A stretch of DNA of 22,500 nucleotides from Balamuthia mandrillaris (lineage: Eukaryota; Discosea; Longamoebia; Balamuthiidae): NCBI GenBank assembly GCA_031835245.1, contig JAVKOQ010000573.1, forward strand, positions 1-22,500, read 5' to 3'. Shown in pieces: positions 1-7,507 of this stretch. Within the stretch, counting starts at the first letter, position 1. Each line of letters opens with the position of its first letter. The notes under the pieces are model-generated. The model made no database searches, was not told the DNA's origin, and saw only the letters and a list, made by a program, of their open reading frames with translations. A program made the position numbers and the translations under genes.

Positions 1-146
1 ACCCTAACCCTAACCCTTTTACAGAAAAAGCTAGGTTAGGTTTAGGAGTCTACTCCCTAACCCTAACCCTAACCTAACCCTAACCCTAACCCTAACCCTA
101 ACCCTAACCCTAACCCTAACCCTAACCCTAACCCTAACCCTAACCT
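1..146. repeat. Terminal telomeric array (CCCTAA)n, with an embedded element relic
   Basis: Nearly perfect CCCTAA units run from 1 to 17 and from about 54 to 146, with one CCTAA variant near 74. This is the C-rich strand of a TTAGGG telomere read from the chromosome end inwards. The array is interrupted at about 17-54 by non-telomeric DNA that resembles the 3' end of the transposon at 2606-2631. The array ends directly against a CTT-rich tract that begins the first transposon copy. Confidence 0.95.
17..54 (+). mobile_element. 38-bp relic of the telomeric YR element's 3' end
   Basis: Between two telomeric tracts lies a short segment containing GGTTAGGTTTAGGAGTCTAC, followed at once by CCCTAACCC. 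The 3' end of the full copy has AGCTTAGGTTTAAGAGTACT followed by CGCCCCTAACCC, so the order and spacing match. I read it as the last few dozen bases of an older insertion whose rest has been lost, with telomere repeats now on its distal side. The match is short, but its position directly against CCCTAACCC is the same in all three cases. Confidence 0.6.
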
Positions 147-2631
147 AGTTCTTCTTCTTCTTCTTCTTCTTCTTTTTTAAACAAGTTAAAAACAACTTCA
201 ACAACGTCAACAACTACTTCTACTCTTTTTATTGATTTGGTAAATTGTTCTTCTTCTTCAGAAAGTGAAGAAGAAAATGAATCAGATAAAACAAAAAGAA
301 AAGAGAAAGTACAACCACAACAACAATCATCACAAGTACTACCACCTACTACTCCATCAGCAAGAGTGTCTCGAGCTATTCGTATGCTTCCTTCTTTAAC
401 TTTAGAAAGATGGGAACACTTGATTGCAACTTCTTCAAGATGGAGTGATTCAACTTTGCGAAAACATGCTTGGGCCAGATTAATTTGGACAGCATTTTGT
501 GATAATCTAAAACTCAAACCTTTTCCATTGGATGCAAACAAACATCATCTTGGAGCATTTATGGAATGGTTGGTGATGACTGTTGGATATGCTTTGACTT
601 CAGCAAAAGATGTTATTGTGGCAAGTTTGTATCGTATTCATACGGAAGAAACGGGAGGAGAGCAAGTTCCACAAAAGATACGAGACACTGTAAATTTGGC
701 GGCAAAGAAGTGCAAACAACGAGCTCCATCTTGTACAAGATCAGGAAGAATGAGAGATGCTTGTTTGAAAGATGATGTGATTCAAATCATAACGATGATT
801 CCGGATGGTAAACGAAAAAAAGCAAGAGATGCCAGTTGTTGGTTGCATAGCGTAAGCACTGGAGCTAGAGCCATCACAGCTTCCAACATTCTTCTTGGAC
901 ATTTTCAGAACTTCATCATCCAAAATCCTTCTGATCCTCATAGCCTCTGCTTCTTTTCCCTTCTTCATCAAGTTACCAAAGGAAAACCAGGAGATTGGAA
1001 TCACATGATTACTTTGGAAGGCTACATTCGTCCTCCTCCTCACATCAACCCTACTGGAGACTTCATCTACTGGCTTAATCTTCATCTTCAAGAAACTCAT
1101 TCTTTATCCTTAGAAGAGTTTTCTACTTGGAATCTTTCTTCTCAACAACAAGCCTCTTCTTTGTGGGGACTGAGTCCTGATGCTTTGAATGCCAGACTGA
1201 GAAAATGTGCTACCTTGGCTAACTATCCTTCAGGCCTTTTTACTTTTCATTCATTGAGAGCTGGTTTTTTATGCACTGCTTTAATCAAGCAAGGATTAAA
1301 TGATAGCCAACAAAGAAATGCAGTATTGGAATCAACTGCTTTTATTGCTGGTTGGCAGCCTTATGGACGTTCTCAACAACGCTATGTGAAAAGCACTGCT
1401 ATTAAATCCATGGTTGCTAACAGATTAGTTTCTTCCTCAGGTATTGGTTATTTTTGGTTTTTTTTCAGATAGATTGAAAAAAAAATAATTTCACTCTTTA
1501 TTTCCTTTTATTTAGGTGAATCTTCAACTAGTTTAATGGATCCAACTTTAGTTACCAAAGAAGTATTTCATAATTTGAAAGAACCTTTGATTTCAAAATG
1601 GTCTTTACAAACTAATTATGAAGCTTTTTATGACAAAGTTATGGAAAGGTTAAAACATTTTTTACTTTTATTATTATTATTATTTTGTTTATTTTGTTTA
1701 TTTTTCTTGTGCTTAACTCTCATCATTTTTATTCATTAATTTTTATTTATTTTAGATTCCAAAGCAGAACTGATTTATCCAAGTCAGATCATGCTAAATT
1801 ATGCAAGTCTTTATGGCAAAAGTGCTTTCATGCATGGATAGACAATCATGAAGATGAAGTTGAAGAAGAGATGAGCCAGGAAATGGAAGCATTCAAGCAA
1901 AGAAATAACTCTCAAGATGCATCACCACCACCACCACCACTTAATCACATCAAAACGATTGTTGGAAGAAGACATATTGCAAGCTTGTTGGCAGGCAACT
2001 TTCAACTTTTAGATGAGCTTTTGGAAGCATTCATAGAACCTGCATTACCTCATCTACAAAACCATTCACCTTTGAAGCAAGTACCTTACAAAAAACGAAA
2101 AAATGGACCCTTTCAACTTCAAACTTCTACTCCAAGAACTCGCATCAAAACTTCCAATCATCGTCAACGTCAACCTTGGAGTGATGAAGAAACAAAAGAG
2201 TTGATTCATTTGCGTCTTCATAAAAAAGCTACTTGGGTTGAGATTGCATCAACTTTACCTCAGCAACTCAGGACAAATGTGGACTGCAAAGACAAATGGA
2301 GAAACTTAATGCTTAAGTATAGTAGTGAAAAAGCTATTTGTCAACATTTTAATATTTGATTTTGTTTGTTTTTTATTTTCTATTTTCATGTTGAAATGTT
2401 TTTATGATATTAAGTTTTTTTTTATGTTGTTGTTATTTCTTTATCTTCAACATTTTTTTCTTAGTATTATAAAAATATTTTAACAAAACTGCCTTCTTAT
2501 TGATATTTACAACTTTAGAAAAGATTAAAAAAAATTTCATCACAATATAAGTGTATCTATTTTAGACTTAGTTTTTTATGATATTTCTTTAAGTTACAAG
2601 GAGAGGCTAGCTTAGGTTTAAGAGTACTCGC
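147..2631 (+). mobile_element. Telomere-embedded tyrosine-recombinase transposon, copy 1 (Crypton-like, with telobox Myb)
   Basis: This element lies between telomeric repeats on both sides: the array ending at 146 and a three-unit stub at 2632-2649. It carries one three-exon gene for a tyrosine recombinase with a C-terminal Myb domain. No reverse transcriptase, DDE transposase or terminal inverted repeat is visible. That fits a Crypton-type DNA transposon, which moves through a circular form using only a YR. The 5' side begins in a CTT microsatellite with no in-frame ATG before 384, so the distal end may be slightly truncated. The 3' untranslated part (2360-2605) is AT-rich. The proximal end is a palindrome centred on GAGTACTC. 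Family placement rests on the recombinase motifs; the targeting role is inferred. Confidence 0.8.
384..2359 (+). CDS. Tyrosine recombinase fused to telobox Myb/SANT domain
   Basis: Three exons (384-1440, 1516-1648, 1756-2359) with GT..AG introns of 75 and 107 nt give 597 residues. Residues 1-110 look like a YR core-binding domain. The catalytic set is complete: R162 in STGARAIT, K199 or K201 in TKGKPGDW, H289 and R292 in FHSLRAGF, W324 in AGWQPYG, and tyrosine Y334 in QQRYVKS. A linker region with a GRRHIASLLAGNFQLLDELL helix, also present in copy 2, follows. Residues 535-585 form a Myb domain starting RQPWSDEE and ending NVDCKDKWRNLM, close to the VDLKDKWRN telobox signature of TRF and Taz1-type telomere proteins. 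YRs cut and rejoin DNA through a 3'-phosphotyrosine; the Myb domain would recognise TTAGGG DNA. The frame stays open upstream of 384 through a Ser/Thr-rich tract back to the telomere but has no ATG, so the true N-terminus is uncertain. Confidence 0.85.
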
Positions 2632-2649
2632 CCCTAACCCTAACCCTAG
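2606..2649. repeat. 3' end of YR element: palindrome joined to internal telomere stub
   Basis: The element ends GCTTAGGTTTAAGAGTACTC, then CG, then three CCCTAA-type units (2632-2649). The core GAGTACTC (2622-2629) is a perfect 8-bp palindrome. It is flanked on the element side by a degenerate G-strand telomere motif and on the other side by C-strand repeats, so the junction is an imperfect inverted repeat. Similar junctions occur at 17-60 and 4008-4045. Two inverted arms around a short core is the usual layout of a YR recombination site. Confidence 0.6.
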
Positions 2650-2661
2650 CTAAGCACTCCC

Positions 2662-3497
2662 TTGCAATCCCAATGGTCTGCAGACAGTAATTATGAGAGC
2701 TTTCAAGTCTTAGTTTCTAAAAGGCATTTATACTTTTTTCAAACTTTCTTTTTTCCTTATTATTATTATTATTATTTTCCTTTTGTTGTATTTGAAAAGA
2801 GAGCTAACTTAAGAATTTGTTTGTTTGTTTGTTTGTTTGTTTGTTTGTTTGTTTGTTTGTTTGTTTGTTTGGTTTGTTTTGTATATCTCAAAGGTTCAAG
2901 CAAAGACAAGATCTTTCAAGCTTTCAAAATCAGAAGCTATGCAATGCATTGTGGTATTGTTGTAGCAATGATTGGGTGAGGACTCATGAAGAGGAATTGC
3001 AAGAGGAGTTGCAAAAGGAAGCCAGGGACTATGAGCTTCGCAATGAAGGCCCCGTACGTTGGAACAATGTCAACAAGATTGTGGCCCGCAGACACATTGC
3101 CAGTTTGTTATCAGGGAACTATGACCTGTTGAAGGAGTTGGTGGATGAGTTTACAGCTCCTGTGGACAAGACCTTGGAAGAAGGCTCCCCTATCAAGCAG
3201 GTGGCCGCCAGATAGAGAAGAAAGGATGGCTCGGACTTGAAACAATGCATCAAGGCCAAGAGAATCAAGCTGCAAGGCTCCAATCATCGCAGCCGTCTGC
3301 CTTGGAAAGAACAAGAAACCAAAAGACTGGTTCATTTGCATTTGGAAGAAGGAGCCTCCTGGATCGACATTGCTCAACAGCTCCCTAAGCAAAGAAGAAC
3401 CAATGTGGATTGCAAAGATAAATGGAGAAATCTGTTGCAAAAGCTTGGTTCAGTGGAAAATATTCGGGCCAAGTACTTAAAACCTAGGAAAGAATGA
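2662..3497 (+). pseudogene. Remnant YR-Myb gene: linker and telobox Myb exons only
   Basis: The first exon reads WSADSNYESFQVLVSK, matching WSLQTNYEAFYDKVME in copy 1. An intron sits at the same place (about 2721-2894), with GC instead of GT at the expected donor and an internal TTTG expansion. The next exon keeps the linker (ARRHIASLLSGNYDLLKELV) and a full Myb domain (SRLPWKEQETKRLVHLHL to NVDCKDKWRNLLQK). One in-frame stop (3213-3215) lies between linker and Myb. The recombinase domain is missing. The telobox residues are nevertheless fully conserved between two otherwise diverged copies, which suggests the domain was under selection while the family was active. It is probably not expressed as a working protein. 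Confidence 0.8.
2816..2875. repeat. (TTTG)n microsatellite inside the copy 2 intron
   Basis: About fourteen TTTG units lie in the intron between the linker exons of copy 2. The same intron in copy 1 (1649-1755) is T-rich but lacks this expansion, so it arose after the copies diverged. The frames that read as Cys-Leu-Phe-Val repeats here are microsatellite artefacts. Confidence 0.95.
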
Positions 3498-4026
3498 AAA
3501 AACGAAGGCAAAGGACTTGATTAGGGGTTTTGGTTCTTTCATTTCTTTTTTTTTTACGTTGTGGGACGTTTTTTTTTTTTTTGCCCTTGATTTCAATGTC
3601 CAAGCCTTCTTTTTTTTCTTTCATCATTTTTTCCTCCTAAATAAATAACATTTACCAGTTTTTCTATCCAATTGTCTTTTTGTTTTGGTATTCTTTTTTT
3701 TGTTTTGTCTTGTTGTGGCAAATAGAGCAGTTGTTGAAAGGATCTGCTCCTTCCTGCACTTTACACAAACCTGGATGTCATTCCACAAAGCCAAAGGGGA
3801 TCAAAGCCCTTTTTTTTCCTCAGAAAACACGGCCTATGGGTGTGTTGTTTGAAACAGAGTCCGTGCCGAAAACCTCCTTATCTGCCTTGTATCTCTCCCG
3901 TGGTTTGCATTCAGGGCCTCCCATTGGTGGCGTTGGAAACCCGCCTGGCTGCTTTGCGCAATGACGTCCTTTGGGGGAGGCGAGCAAAGGGGGGGAGGCG
4001 CTGCTGATCAGGGTTTCAAGTTCATG
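3498..4026 (+). other. 3' region of copy 2, no gene seen
   Basis: Long T runs (3545-3710) are followed by mixed sequence with no convincing coding frame. The 94-codon frame at 3680-3964 shows no recognisable domain and lies inside the element's 3' part. G-rich DNA (3965-4000) precedes the terminal junction. I see no RNA gene. Confidence 0.5.
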
Positions 4027-4045
4027 CCCCTAACCCTAACCCTAA
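4027..4045. repeat. Internal telomere stub, innermost
   Basis: Three CCCTAA-type units follow the end of copy 2. This is the innermost telomeric stretch of the nested series and marks where an older telomere, or the insertion target inside it, once lay. It joins unique DNA at about 4046. Confidence 0.85.
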
Positions 4046-4324
4046 AAGAAACAAGAGAATGAGTTGAGAAGTAAGCAGGTTCTGAGCCAGCCAACCAGCT
4101 TGTGGGTTGGTCCTGAGGTAGTTATGGCTCTCATGTCGTCCTGAAAGTCAAACATTTCATCTCGTCCTTTTTCTCTCTTTTCTTTAGGAGTTGAGCTCTC
4201 ACTGATGATTCCCTTTTTATAGGGCCATTGGTTGGTTGGTTTGGTTAAGAACCAAACCAACTGTGAGGTACATAAAGGTATACTTGGAGCTCTATTGCAA
4301 CGCTGAAACAGCAAATAAATCAAT
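4046..4324. other. Unassigned subtelomeric DNA with a perfect hairpin
   Basis: No convincing gene was found. The notable structure is at 4235-4261: GTTGGTTTGGTT, three bases AAG, then its exact reverse complement AACCAAACCAAC. This makes a 12-bp perfect stem with a 3-nt loop. A minus-strand open frame (4042-4332) has no recognisable domain. The segment lies between the innermost telomere stub and the tandem repeats. Confidence 0.5.
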
Positions 4325-4766
4325 TCCATCATAAATCACACTTTCTCAGCCTTCTGCTGCTTCCTCGTGTTCTCTGCCTCAGGTGGCTTCGCCGCCTTTG
4401 GCAGGTGGCCTTCAACCACCCTCTAGAAGCCTGGTAGACCCGCATTTTCAATAGAAAAAGTGGGAAAACAACATTTGTCTTGTGATTCCACCAGAAATTG
4501 CACTTTTGCGGCCTTTAGCTGCTTCCTTGCGTTCTCTGCCTCAGGCAGCTTCGCCGCCTTCAGCAGGTGGCCTTCAGCTACCCTCTAGAAGCCTGGTAGA
4601 CCCACATTTTCAACAGAAAAAGTGGGAAAGCACCATTTGTCTCATGATTCCACCATAAATTGCACTATTGCGGCCTTTGGCCGCTTCCTCGTGTTCTCTG
4701 CCTCAGGCGGCTTTGCCGCCTTTGGCAGGTGGCTTTCAGCCACCCTCTAGAAGGCCGTAGACCCCT
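4325..4766. repeat. Tandem repeat, three units of 162 bp
   Basis: The marker TTCTCTGCCTCAGG recurs at about 4370, 4532 and 4694, an exact period of 162 bp. Each unit contains a GCCGCCTTTGGCAGGTGGC-like GC-rich palindromic section, CTCTAGAAGCCTGGTAGACCC, and CATTTTCAATAGAAAAAGTG. The third unit breaks off after GTAGACCC, where the next element region begins. Units differ by scattered substitutions. The period fits a subtelomeric satellite (about nucleosome length); no coding frame is shared across units. Confidence 0.9.
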
Positions 4767-7500
4767 AAGGTATTGATAAGTTCTTTTTTGTTTCAATTCA
4801 TTTTCTTTTTCTTTATATTATATCAAGATAATGATAGAAGTTTTTTGTTTAAAAAAATAGTTTATAGTGAAAAACCTTCCCAGGATAAAAACTACAAACA
4901 GTTACAAGGAACAAAAACAAAAAAACTAATAATACAATTACAAACTCATTTCATACTTCTCTATAACTTGCCAACATTGCCATAAATTACTATAAGGCTC
5001 CCAAGTAGTCTTTGTATAGCCTTGCCATTTGACTTGATATTGTAAGTGTCTGTTTCTTTTTCTTTTTCCACAAATAGCCTCTATTTCATAGTCTTCATCT
5101 TCTTCTTCTTCTTCTTCTTTTTCTATTTCTTCTTCTTTTTCTTCTTTTTCTTCTTCTTTTTCTTCTTCTTCTTCCTCTTTTGTTGCTTCTTTTTTCGCTT
5201 CTTTTGCTTCTTTCTTATCATCTTCTTCTTTTCTGTTTTTTCTTTGTTGCTTGTTTTGTAGTATTCTACTTTCTGTTTTCTTTTTTTGTCTCTTCCATTC
5301 TTGATTACTTGTTGAAGTTCGTACAGGTCGAGTGACTTCCATTTGTCTTGAAGCAAAAGGACTGTTTTGGTTTTGTTGATGTGGTTGTAGCAAAAGCTGA
5401 GCATGAGTTTCACTTGCTTGTTGAAAGTGTGAAGTTAAGTGCTTCATTTCTGGTGCTCCCAAGATCTTAAGTACTTCTTGTGAACGCTTGAATGTTGAGT
5501 GTCTATTGTAGTGATTTTGCATAACAGATTTTGTGACGTTCAAATAGGTGCTCACTCCATCTTCAAAGTCCTCTTTTGATTGTCCACACAAATCCAAAGG
5601 ATCTTCTTCATTATTGATACGAGTTACAGTTGTTCGCCGAAATTGAATGGGTGTGATGTGTAGAAAGGAGTTAAATGTTTTTACTTGACGATAAACCTCT
5701 TTAGCAAAGTAGTTTAATTCCATAGCATTGCCGTTATCTCCAACCCAGATGCACAATGGATCAAAGTTGACTTGTGGATTTTGAGTAGAAGGTATCAATA
5801 ACCAAGGTCGAATTTTGAGGAGGAAGAGTTGGAAGAAGGAGTGTAATTCAGTAGGAAGAGGTACTTGATCTGTTTTTCTCATCCTCTTTTCCTTGCCTAC
5901 TGATGCATAAAAACTTATGGTCTTGCTTCCATCTTCATTATTGCTTTCTTCATAGAACAATTTATCTCGATGAAGCCCTCCAACTACTTCTCTTCTAACA
6001 CCTTGCATTAAGTCTGTTGTCATGTTGATGAGACAGCGTTGAGCTTGCCATGCTGCCTTCTTCAATCCCCAGAGTTGAATATCTTCTTCTTTTTCATCAT
6101 CATCATCTTCTTCTTCTTTTTCTTTTTTTTCTTCTTCTTCTTCTTCTTCTTCTTCTTCTTCTTCTTCTGTTTCTTTATCTTTTTCTTTGGTCCTGTCATT
6201 GATGGACCCAAAATATGTTTGCACAATCTTATTCCATCTTCGCAAATTCCATTCGCCAAAAGCAAGACGTTCTTGAGGTACAAAGAATTGACCAGAAAAT
6301 GTCATCTCACTTTCATTGTAGATCATGGAAGTATGTTGCATCTTTGCATCCTGAGCAGATTCATGCAAGAATCTTTGAGCTGCATTGATAGAAAGAAGAT
6401 GCTTAGACATGGTCTCAAAAGTCAACAACCAACGTAACGTCTTTGATAGATGAAGCAGACGATTGCGAACTGTACTAGGACTGCTGTACTGTAGTTGACA
6501 GAAGTGATGAAATGCTCGAAGGCGTGTTTGATCAAATAACATCATTACTGAGAGCTCAAATAGCTCAACTGTCTTATCATCTTTATCATCTTTTTTTTTT
6601 TTCGTCTTCTCTTCTTCTTCCTCTTCTTTCTCCTCCTCTTCTTGCTCCTCTTCCTTCTTTTTTTCTTCTTTTTCCTTATGATTGCTCTCACACAATTCCA
6701 CAAATCGAAAGAAGATGCCCAGAGTAGAACGTAAGTCTCTTGCTGTTTGAATTATGCTTTTTGTTGCTATGCTTTGCTGGGCCTCATTTTTTTCTTTTGT
6801 TGTGATGTCCAGTTGTGAAGCATCTTGTCGTCTTCTCTTTTTATCTTTCTCTTCTTTTATCAATAGTCGTATTTCTGGTATTCGCTTTTTGAGTTGCTTC
6901 CAATTAATACCATAAAAATGTTTGCGATGTCCTCTTTTTGTTTTCTGGTCAACAATCAGAAGTTCTCGTAATAGCTCATAGTTTGAATAGCACGCTGGAT
7001 AAGAAGCACTAATTGCAACAGTTTGTTCTGCTAACAAAGCTTCTCGAAGCAATGAAGAAGAAGATGAAAAAGAAGATGAAGAAGATGAAGAAGATGAAGA
7101 AAATGTAGAGATGCTGTCTTCTGGTTGTTGCATACCTATTATAATGTTTTATAATAATAAGAAACCACAACAAACAACAAAAACAATAAAAACAACACTT
7201 TAGCAACAAACCGTTGGAAAAAAGATGGCTGTAAAAGCTCACAATCAGCACTACAAGGTCTGAAAGTGCTCTGGCGTGTGGTTCTTTCTTCTTTCTTTTT
7301 GTTTTTCGCGAAAATCGAGTAGCATTTGTGCAAAATTTGTGCATAATACAGTTTTAGTGGTTTGTTCTACTAAAAATATTCTAACTCTGTAACACTTTAT
7401 TAATACCTAACATAAAATATATCTTCTCATAGCCCTTGAGTTGCTCTTTAAGATGATATAATTATTATATTTTAAAAGCTGATTCTTAGGTCAAAATCGA
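4767..7500 (-). mobile_element. Crypton-like YR transposon with chromodomain (limits uncertain)
   Basis: The satellite stops abruptly at about 4766 and AT-rich DNA with a single minus-strand recombinase gene follows. The far side runs into a LINE fragment by about 7508. I see no inverted or direct terminal repeats, which is normal for Cryptons. The gene has no reverse transcriptase or DDE partner. The limits are set by the neighbouring features and are approximate. The gene appears intact, so this could be a recent insertion or a domesticated copy. Confidence 0.55.
4938..7133 (-). CDS. Tyrosine recombinase with C-terminal chromodomain
   Basis: A single uninterrupted 731-codon frame. A Ser-rich N-terminus is followed by acidic Glu/Lys tracts (about 153-186, 322-350, 640-680) encoded by CTT microsatellite. 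Residues 190-310 look like a YR core-binding domain. The catalytic half is 355-550: R380 in LMQGVRREVVGGL, a lysine hairpin around K413-K420 (GKEKRMRK), R499 or R500 in ITPIQFRRTTVT where the usual His is Gln, and nucleophile Y542 in MQNHYNRH. Residues 681-728 are a chromodomain (DYEIEAI, LQYQVKWQGY, TTWEPYSNL) with aromatic-cage positions Y682, W703 and Y706. Chromodomains bind methylated histone H3 tails, so the protein could be directed to heterochromatin; that role is inferred. It is distinct in sequence from the YR at 384-2359. Confidence 0.8.
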   Translation of the reverse strand: MQQPEDSISTFSSSSSSSSSSFSSSSSLLREALLAEQTVAISASYPACYSNYELLRELLIVDQKTKRGHRKHFYGINWKQLKKRIPEIRLLIKEEKDKKRRRQDASQLDITTKEKNEAQQSIATKSIIQTARDLRSTLGIFFRFVELCESNHKEKEEKKKEEEQEEEEKEEEEEEKTKKKKDDKDDKTVELFELSVMMLFDQTRLRAFHHFCQLQYSSPSTVRNRLLHLSKTLRWLLTFETMSKHLLSINAAQRFLHESAQDAKMQHTSMIYNESEMTFSGQFFVPQERLAFGEWNLRRWNKIVQTYFGSINDRTKEKDKETEEEEEEEEEEEEEKKEKEEEDDDDEKEEDIQLWGLKKAAWQAQRCLINMTTDLMQGVRREVVGGLHRDKLFYEESNNEDGSKTISFYASVGKEKRMRKTDQVPLPTELHSFFQLFLLKIRPWLLIPSTQNPQVNFDPLCIWVGDNGNAMELNYFAKEVYRQVKTFNSFLHITPIQFRRTTVTRINNEEDPLDLCGQSKEDFEDGVSTYLNVTKSVMQNHYNRHSTFKRSQEVLKILGAPEMKHLTSHFQQASETHAQLLLQPHQQNQNSPFASRQMEVTRPVRTSTSNQEWKRQKKKTESRILQNKQQRKNRKEEDDKKEAKEAKKEATKEEEEEEKEEEKEEKEEEIEKEEEEEEDEDYEIEAICGKRKRNRHLQYQVKWQGYTKTTWEPYSNLWQCWQVIEKYEMSL

Positions 7501-7507
7501 GCATAGA
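7134..7507. other. Upstream region of the YR-chromodomain gene, no gene seen
   Basis: AT-rich DNA containing the likely minus-strand promoter and 5' leader of the recombinase. The short minus-strand frames at 7009-7344 have compositions expected of AT-rich DNA and show no domain. No terminal repeat was found that would fix the element's end. Confidence 0.4.

Larger units (their letters stand above)
2650..4027 (+). mobile_element. YR-Myb element, copy 2, truncated on the telomere side
   Basis: Directly after the telomere stub at 2632-2649, sequence resumes at the point matching about 1577 of copy 1. The recombinase exon is absent and only the linker and Myb exons remain. The copy runs through a long T-rich 3' region (3498-4010) and ends in a junction like those of the other copies (GGTTTCAAGTTCATG followed by CCCCTAACCCTAACCC). 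It is clearly diverged from copy 1 at DNA and protein level and is more GC-rich, so it is probably an older insertion or a different subfamily. Orientation is the same as copy 1. Confidence 0.75.

Noticed and set aside
741-1100. Minus-strand frame opposite the recombinase exon
   Set aside because: It overlaps the conserved catalytic exon on the other strand and shows no domain.
147-4045. Whether the YR-Myb element is a DIRS-like retroelement
   Set aside because: No reverse transcriptase or RNase H sequence is visible and introns are retained in both copies, so a Crypton-like DNA transposon fits better.
4325-4766. Regular repeat spacing that could suggest a CRISPR-like array
   Set aside because: Whole 162-bp units are repeated with no unique spacers, and the genome is eukaryotic.
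5046-5261. Plus-strand Phe-rich and minus-strand Lys-rich frames, also at 6039-6437 and 6062-6283
   Set aside because: They are other-frame readings of the CTT repeats encoding the acidic tracts of the YR-chromodomain protein.
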